Shown here: piece after piece, positions 44,393 through 46,970 of the stretch
Position numbering within the stretch: the stretch's first letter is position 1
Layout: the number at the start of each line of letters is the position of its first letter
From: CAZMSD01 sp964568855
GTDB taxonomy: Bacteria; CAIWAD01
Assembly (NCBI GenBank): GCA_964568855.1
Contig: CAZMSD010000036.1
Span: 1 to 46,970 of the forward strand
Direction: 5' to 3'
Length of the DNA: 46,970 nt
The notes under the pieces: generated by a model
The model's input: the letters and a program-made list of their open reading frames with translations, nothing else
Databases searched by the model: none
What the model was told of the DNA's origin: nothing
Made by a program: the position numbers and the translations under genes

Positions 44393-45280
44393 GTGTGCAT
44401 GTTGCTAGAGCATTTTCAATGCGGGGCTTCCATGATGGCTCAAATAGAAGACTACGTCAACAGTCTCAAAGCGAGACAGATGTCTAGAAACACAATCCGG
44501 TCTTATCAGCGCGAGCTCCTTCGATTTGCTCAGTACATCGGCCAGCTGGGTGTTCTCATTGACGATGTATCACAGATCAATCTATGCCAATACCTCGCTC
44601 GATTCGACAGTGCGAACTCTACCGCATGTCGACGACTCGTGGTCCTCCGCCAGTTCTTTTCCTGGGCAGGCCACCCGGTCGCCAGTTTTCTGGCCGGTAT
44701 GAAGGGGCCGCGCATCGTCCGGCCTGTGCCGGAATTCCTGACCACCAGCGAGGAGAAGATCCTGCGCAAGACGCTCAAGGACCGGATCGACCAGCGGCAC
44801 CAGCTCCGGGACCGCTGCCTGGTCGTCCTGCTGCTCGATACCGGCATCCGCGTGAGTGAAGCCGTCGGCTTGGATCATTCCGATGTGGATCTGGAGAGTA
44901 AGCGGGTCCGGCTGCTGGCGAAAGGCGGCAAAATCAGGAGTAAGTTCCTGTCCGCCGACCTGCGCAGCATCTTCGGGATGCACCTGGCGCAGTTTCCGCC
45001 AGGAAAAAAGCAGGGGCCGGTCTTCCTTTCCAGCCGGGGCAAGCGGCTCTCCGACCGGCAGGTGCGCCGGATCGTCTCACGCTGGTGTGAGCTGGCGGGT
45101 ATCACGAAGGCCGTTCACCCGCACACCCTGCGCCACACCTTCGCCACCAGCCTGCTCGCGAAAAACGGAAACCTGCGCCTGGTGCAAAAAGCCCTCGACC
45201 ACGAAAGTCCGAACACCACTGCTATCTACACGCATGTGGTTGATGACGAGCTGGAAGCGGCGATTGAAGAGCGAGTTTAA
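44393..45280 (+). CDS. Tyrosine recombinase / integrase (XerC/D-like)
   Basis: This site-specific recombinase of up to 295 residues has an N-terminal SAM-like DNA-binding domain (about residues 16-100, MAQIEDYVNSLKARQMSRNT) and a catalytic domain with a complete active-site set. Visible residues are the Arg in DTGIRVSEAVGL, the Lys in LLAKGGKIRSKF, His-x-x-Arg in VHPHTLRHTFATSLLA, the His in LVQKALDHESPNT and the nucleophilic Tyr in AIYTHVV. It should still be active. Starts at 44393, 44432 or 44435 are possible; the later ones begin at the domain edge with a weak GGGG upstream. The first 200 bases are AT-richer than the catalytic part. It lies downstream of tRNA-Arg on the same strand. Confidence 0.9.
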   Translation: MCMLLEHFQCGASMMAQIEDYVNSLKARQMSRNTIRSYQRELLRFAQYIGQLGVLIDDVSQINLCQYLARFDSANSTACRRLVVLRQFFSWAGHPVASFLAGMKGPRIVRPVPEFLTTSEEKILRKTLKDRIDQRHQLRDRCLVVLLLDTGIRVSEAVGLDHSDVDLESKRVRLLAKGGKIRSKFLSADLRSIFGMHLAQFPPGKKQGPVFLSSRGKRLSDRQVRRIVSRWCELAGITKAVHPHTLRHTFATSLLAKNGNLRLVQKALDHESPNTTAIYTHVVDDELEAAIEERV

Positions 45281-45284
45281 ATGC

Positions 45285-45309
45285 TCCAGGCAGGAGTAAA
45301 TTGCCTGGA
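45285..45309 (+). terminator. Hairpin after the integrase gene
   Basis: An 8-bp stem (TCCAGGCA / TGCCTGGA) with a 9-base loop starts 5 bases after the stop codon. The T-run after it is short (TTTG), so this is a weak terminator at best. Confidence 0.4.
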
Positions 45310-45442
45310 TTTGTGGAAACTCTGCAATCGGTGTCGGATCCGCTCTTCAGATAGCTTGCCAAGCTAAATCCTACTGCAACACGGACTTTCAGCAATCGTA
45401 TCGTGCACTTTTCAGATTATCCTTCAACATGATAACGTTTAT

Positions 45443-45471
45443 TTGCATACTAACATTCGCAATGTTATCGT
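45443..45471 (+). promoter_or_regulatory. Promoter of the regulator/nucleotidyltransferase operon
   Basis: TTGCAT, a 17-base spacer and TATCGT form a moderate sigma-70 match about 35 bases before the GTG start at 45505. A perfect palindrome fills much of the spacer. Confidence 0.5.
45451..45467. promoter_or_regulatory. Operator-like palindrome in the promoter
   Basis: TAACATT-CGC-AATGTTA is a perfect 7-bp inverted repeat with a 3-base centre. Flanking GATAAC (45431-45436) and GTTATC (45464-45469, repeated at 45483-45488) give further half-sites. Position inside the promoter spacer suggests repression, probably by the winged-helix protein encoded just downstream. Confidence 0.6.
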
Positions 45472-45504
45472 GCAGAATGATGGTTATCTAAGGGAGTTGA
45501 CCGC

Positions 45505-46485
45505 GTGGATCTTCTACTCGCCCGAACATCAAACTATCTGCTGGACGTGCTTGGCATTTCGATCCAGCCGAAGGCATGGGAAGGAGCTCTTCCGCATTTT
45601 CTTAAGCACAGCTACCGATTGTACACGGTCAAGCTCTTCACTGTCAAGGTCCTGCTTGCACTGGACGCAGGACTCGAAGAACAGACACCCGCTGTCATTC
45701 GCAAGCACTTCAAACTGCTTCATGAGATTGCCGGTAACGATCTTGAGATTGTTTATGTTAGGGAGCAGCTTTCTGCATTCAACCGAAAGCGGCTGGTTGA
45801 TTACAATGTTCCATTCGTCGTGCCAGGCAACCAGATGTACCTCGCATCTTCGGGAGTCGATTTTCGAGAACATTTTCGGCGCAGGCGAACTGCACCGAAA
45901 CATCTGAGCCCTTCTGCGCAATCACTACTGGTTAACTTGTTGATTCACTCGGGACACAAACGTCTGACACCCAAACTGGCTGCAAAGGAGTTTGGATACA
46001 CGGCAATGAGCATGAGTCGGGCATTTAGCGAGCTAGAGGCAATCGAAGTTGTGTCGGTTGAAACAGCCGGTCGCGAACGAATCCTGCGATTTCCTTCTTC
46101 ACCGGAAGAAATCTGGAAAGCGGCTTTGCCCTATCTTCGGAGCCCAGTTGGGAAACGAGTGATCATCCAATGGCGCAACAGGCTTGAAGGACTCCCAAAG
46201 GCGGGCCTGTCCGCCCTTTCCGAATACGGGATGTTGGCACCTCCAAACCATCCAGTCTTGGCAGTGGATCAGCCAAGATGGAGAGCAATCAGGCAAAGAA
46301 TCGATACGACAACCATACCCAGCCAAGATCCACAGGCAGTTGAGCTTGAAATCTGGAAATACAAGACAACACCCATTCTGACTGAGTGCCTAGTGGATCC
46401 GCTTTCACTTTATCTGTCGCTGAAGGATGACATGAATGAACGAATTGCGATGAGTCTCGAAGAATTGCTGAAGGAGGTGTTTTGA
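45505..46485 (+). CDS. Winged-helix regulator paired with a nucleotidyltransferase (putative antitoxin)
   Basis: This 326-residue protein has an N-terminal half (about 1-130) that I do not recognise. A winged-helix domain lies at about residues 135-195: SAQSLLVNLLIHSGHKRLTP, then AAKEFGYTAMSMSRAFSELE as the recognition helix region. The C-terminal part contains GLPKAGLSALSEYGMLAPPN and ends ERIAMSLEELLKEVF. The middle and C-terminal parts look like regulators found directly upstream of AbiEii-type nucleotidyltransferases. It would act as DNA-binding repressor and possibly antitoxin. The GTG start has AGGGAG 8 bases upstream. Its stop overlaps the next start (TTGA). Its N-terminus does not look like classical AbiEi. 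Confidence 0.7.
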   Translation: MDLLLARTSNYLLDVLGISIQPKAWEGALPHFLKHSYRLYTVKLFTVKVLLALDAGLEEQTPAVIRKHFKLLHEIAGNDLEIVYVREQLSAFNRKRLVDYNVPFVVPGNQMYLASSGVDFREHFRRRRTAPKHLSPSAQSLLVNLLIHSGHKRLTPKLAAKEFGYTAMSMSRAFSELEAIEVVSVETAGRERILRFPSSPEEIWKAALPYLRSPVGKRVIIQWRNRLEGLPKAGLSALSEYGMLAPPNHPVLAVDQPRWRAIRQRIDTTTIPSQDPQAVELEIWKYKTTPILTECLVDPLSLYLSLKDDMNERIAMSLEELLKEVF

Positions 46486-46970
46486 TTACAGGACTAGAAA
46501 TCTTCAAAGAACACTTTCGCGAACTTAGCGATCAGTTCGTGTTGATCGGCGGTGCTGCATGCGAACAGGTCATGGAAGAGGCTGGTCTTGAGTTCCGCGC
46601 AACGAAGGACCTGGACATCGTACTCCTTGTCGAAGCGCTTGATGCCACTTTCGTGCGTGCCTTCTGGGACTTCGTCCGCGCTGGGAAGTATCAGATCCAG
46701 GAGCACTCAAGTGGCAAGAAACAATTCTACCGCTTCCAGAAACCCGAGAATCGTGAGTATCCAGCCATGCTAGAACTCTTTGCCCGTGAGCCAGATGTGT
46801 TACATGTCGCCGAAGGAAGCACGCTGACTCCGCTGCCAACCGAGGATGAAGTTTCCAGTCTGTCCGCCATCCTGCTTGATTCCGACTACTACGAACTCAT
46901 CCACAGCGGGCGCAAGGAAGTAAACGGCTTGCCCCAGAAACGTGCCCCAAAACAACATAACCCGGAAGGC
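46482..46970 (+). CDS. AbiEii-like nucleotidyltransferase, partial (putative toxin)
   Basis: This reading frame opens with TTG at 46482 and is still open at the window end (163 codons seen). A strong AAGGAGG lies 4 bases upstream of the TTG, and an ATT at 46485 is an unlikely alternative. The visible motif FVLIGGAACEQV followed by FRATKDLDIVLLVE is the nucleotidyltransferase core (GG, then R-x-T-x-D-x-D) of AbiEii/AbiGii-type proteins, with the metal-binding Asp pair present. AbiE toxins act in phage abortive infection and plasmid stability by transferring nucleotides. Overlap with the upstream regulator gene shows that the two form one operon. The C-terminal part lies outside the window. Confidence 0.75.
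   Translation, partial: MITGLEIFKEHFRELSDQFVLIGGAACEQVMEEAGLEFRATKDLDIVLLVEALDATFVRAFWDFVRAGKYQIQEHSSGKKQFYRFQKPENREYPAMLELFAREPDVLHVAEGSTLTPLPTEDEVSSLSAILLDSDYYELIHSGRKEVNGLPQKRAPKQHNPEG

Overview
The window is GC-rich bacterial DNA (roughly two-thirds G+C by eye), almost entirely coding, apart from a visibly AT-richer right end (about 43.6-44.4 kb and 45.3-46.97 kb). The organism is a flagellated, outer-membrane (diderm) bacterium: it carries LptD, a TonB-dependent BtuB-type receptor, a large flagellar cluster, and a secreted protein with the YPNPFNP-type C-terminal (FlgD-like / type IX-like sorting) domain common in the FCB superphylum and allied candidate phyla. I cannot name the phylum. 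A lineage such as Eisenbacteria, Krumholzibacteria or Delongbacteria would fit, but this is inference.

Layout. (1) 0-3.5 kb, minus strand: a HIT-family protein, a large exported protein built of two DUF4139-like halves, and tRNA-Gly(CCC). (2) 3.6-8.7 kb, minus strand: a vitamin B12 uptake operon, btuB-btuF-btuD-btuC, behind a cobalamin riboswitch and a leader terminator. (3) 8.7-26.9 kb, minus strand: flagellar genes in transcription order flgB-flgC-fliE-fliF-fliG-fliH-fliI-fliJ-motE-like-fliK-flgD-flgE, then motA-motB, then fliM-fliN/fliY-fliO-fliP-fliQ-fliR. I see strong sigma-54 promoter matches before flgB and fliM and a weaker sigma-28-like one before motA. flhB and flhA do not follow fliR; the B12 riboswitch does. 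(4) 27.2-30.9 kb: an unknown coiled-coil lipoprotein (plus), then an exported endonuclease I and a TPR protein (minus). (5) 31-34.6 kb, minus strand: the glycolytic cluster gap-pgk-tpiA-secG ending in tRNA-Leu(GAG) and a terminator. (6) 34.8-39.1 kb, plus strand: tRNA-Val(CAC), a broken cstA remnant, and lptD. (7) 39.1-43.5 kb, minus strand: two overlapping CPA2-type cation:proton antiporters and a secreted lamin-tail-domain protein. (8) 43.5-46.97 kb, plus strand: tRNA-Arg(ACG) with its own promoter and terminator, a tyrosine recombinase, and a two-gene unit (winged-helix regulator plus AbiEii-like nucleotidyltransferase, cut by the window end). This looks like the start of a tRNA-anchored genomic island.

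The most interesting leads are: the regulator/nucleotidyltransferase pair with an operator-like palindrome inside its promoter; a 7-base word, GTGATAC, that I counted about 19 times on both strands, in several reading frames and often through rare codons; palindromic TTTCA-N4-TGAAA sites flanking tRNA-Arg; the sigma-54/sigma-28 promoter layout of the flagellar regulon; and a FliY-type switch protein with a CheC-like phosphatase motif. Start codons were revised where a Shine-Dalgarno sequence, gene overlap or family length argued for it.
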